From Eubacterium sp. (lineage in GTDB: Bacteria; Bacillota; Clostridia; Lachnospirales; Lachnospiraceae): a stretch of DNA of 5,256 nt. Every line of letters starts with the position of its first letter. The first letter of the stretch is position 1. The notes below the pieces were generated by a model. That model had not been told where the DNA came from and did not search any database. It saw nothing but the letters and a program-made list of their open reading frames with translations. The position numbers were made by a program, and so were the translations under genes. Shown piece after piece: positions 5,238 through 5,256 of the stretch. The DNA lies in assembly GCA_021442545.1 (NCBI GenBank), contig JABUSX010000015.1:1-5256 (forward strand), in the 5' to 3' direction.

Positions 5238-5256
5238 ATGCGGAGAGGGCAGAAGC

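Overview
The window looks like a chromosomal piece from a Gram-positive anaerobe of the Bacillota, most likely a gut clostridium of the Lachnospiraceae kind. This is inferred from three things: cell-wall-binding repeats joined to an NlpC/P60 peptidase, a Pro/Thr-rich surface protein with a PQTGD-type sortase signal, and a moderate overall G+C with local AT-rich islands. All three convincing genes are on the + strand. No tRNA, rRNA, CRISPR array, transposase or phage gene is visible.

Layout. (1) 1-1970: 3' part of a secreted cell-wall hydrolase, open at the window edge. It has an acidic linker, an Ig-like domain, eight exact 60-bp wall-binding repeats plus diverged copies, and a C-terminal NlpC/P60 domain with a Cys-His-His triad. 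(2) 1971-2629: a 659-bp intergenic region. It holds a ~164-bp palindromic element with imperfect terminal inverted repeats (1989-2152), a doubtful short reading frame (to 2283), a strong intrinsic terminator (2323-2356), an AT-rich promoter (2435-2463) and a ~160-nt leader. The leader carries a second Shine-Dalgarno, very short overlapping reading frames and a small palindrome. (3) 2630-4537: a 635-residue surface protein with signal peptide, Pro/Thr stalk of 36-bp tandem repeats, three 83-residue helical repeats, an Ig-like domain and a sortase anchor. (4) 4559-5146: a YgjP-like (DUF45/M48-type) zinc metallopeptidase, 21 bp downstream and probably co-transcribed. (5) 5147-5256: a hairpin over the metallopeptidase stop codon, then a degenerate 8-bp tandem repeat.

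How they work together. The first two genes both make envelope proteins: one binds and probably cuts peptidoglycan, the other is probably attached to the wall by sortase and displays helical modules. The terminator and promoter between them indicate separate transcription. The metallopeptidase has no export signal and is probably cytosolic; its link to the surface protein is shared transcription only. No clearly new multi-gene system is visible. The most unusual signals are the leader of the surface-protein gene, the palindromic element, the sharp composition change inside the surface-protein gene and the terminal octamer repeat.
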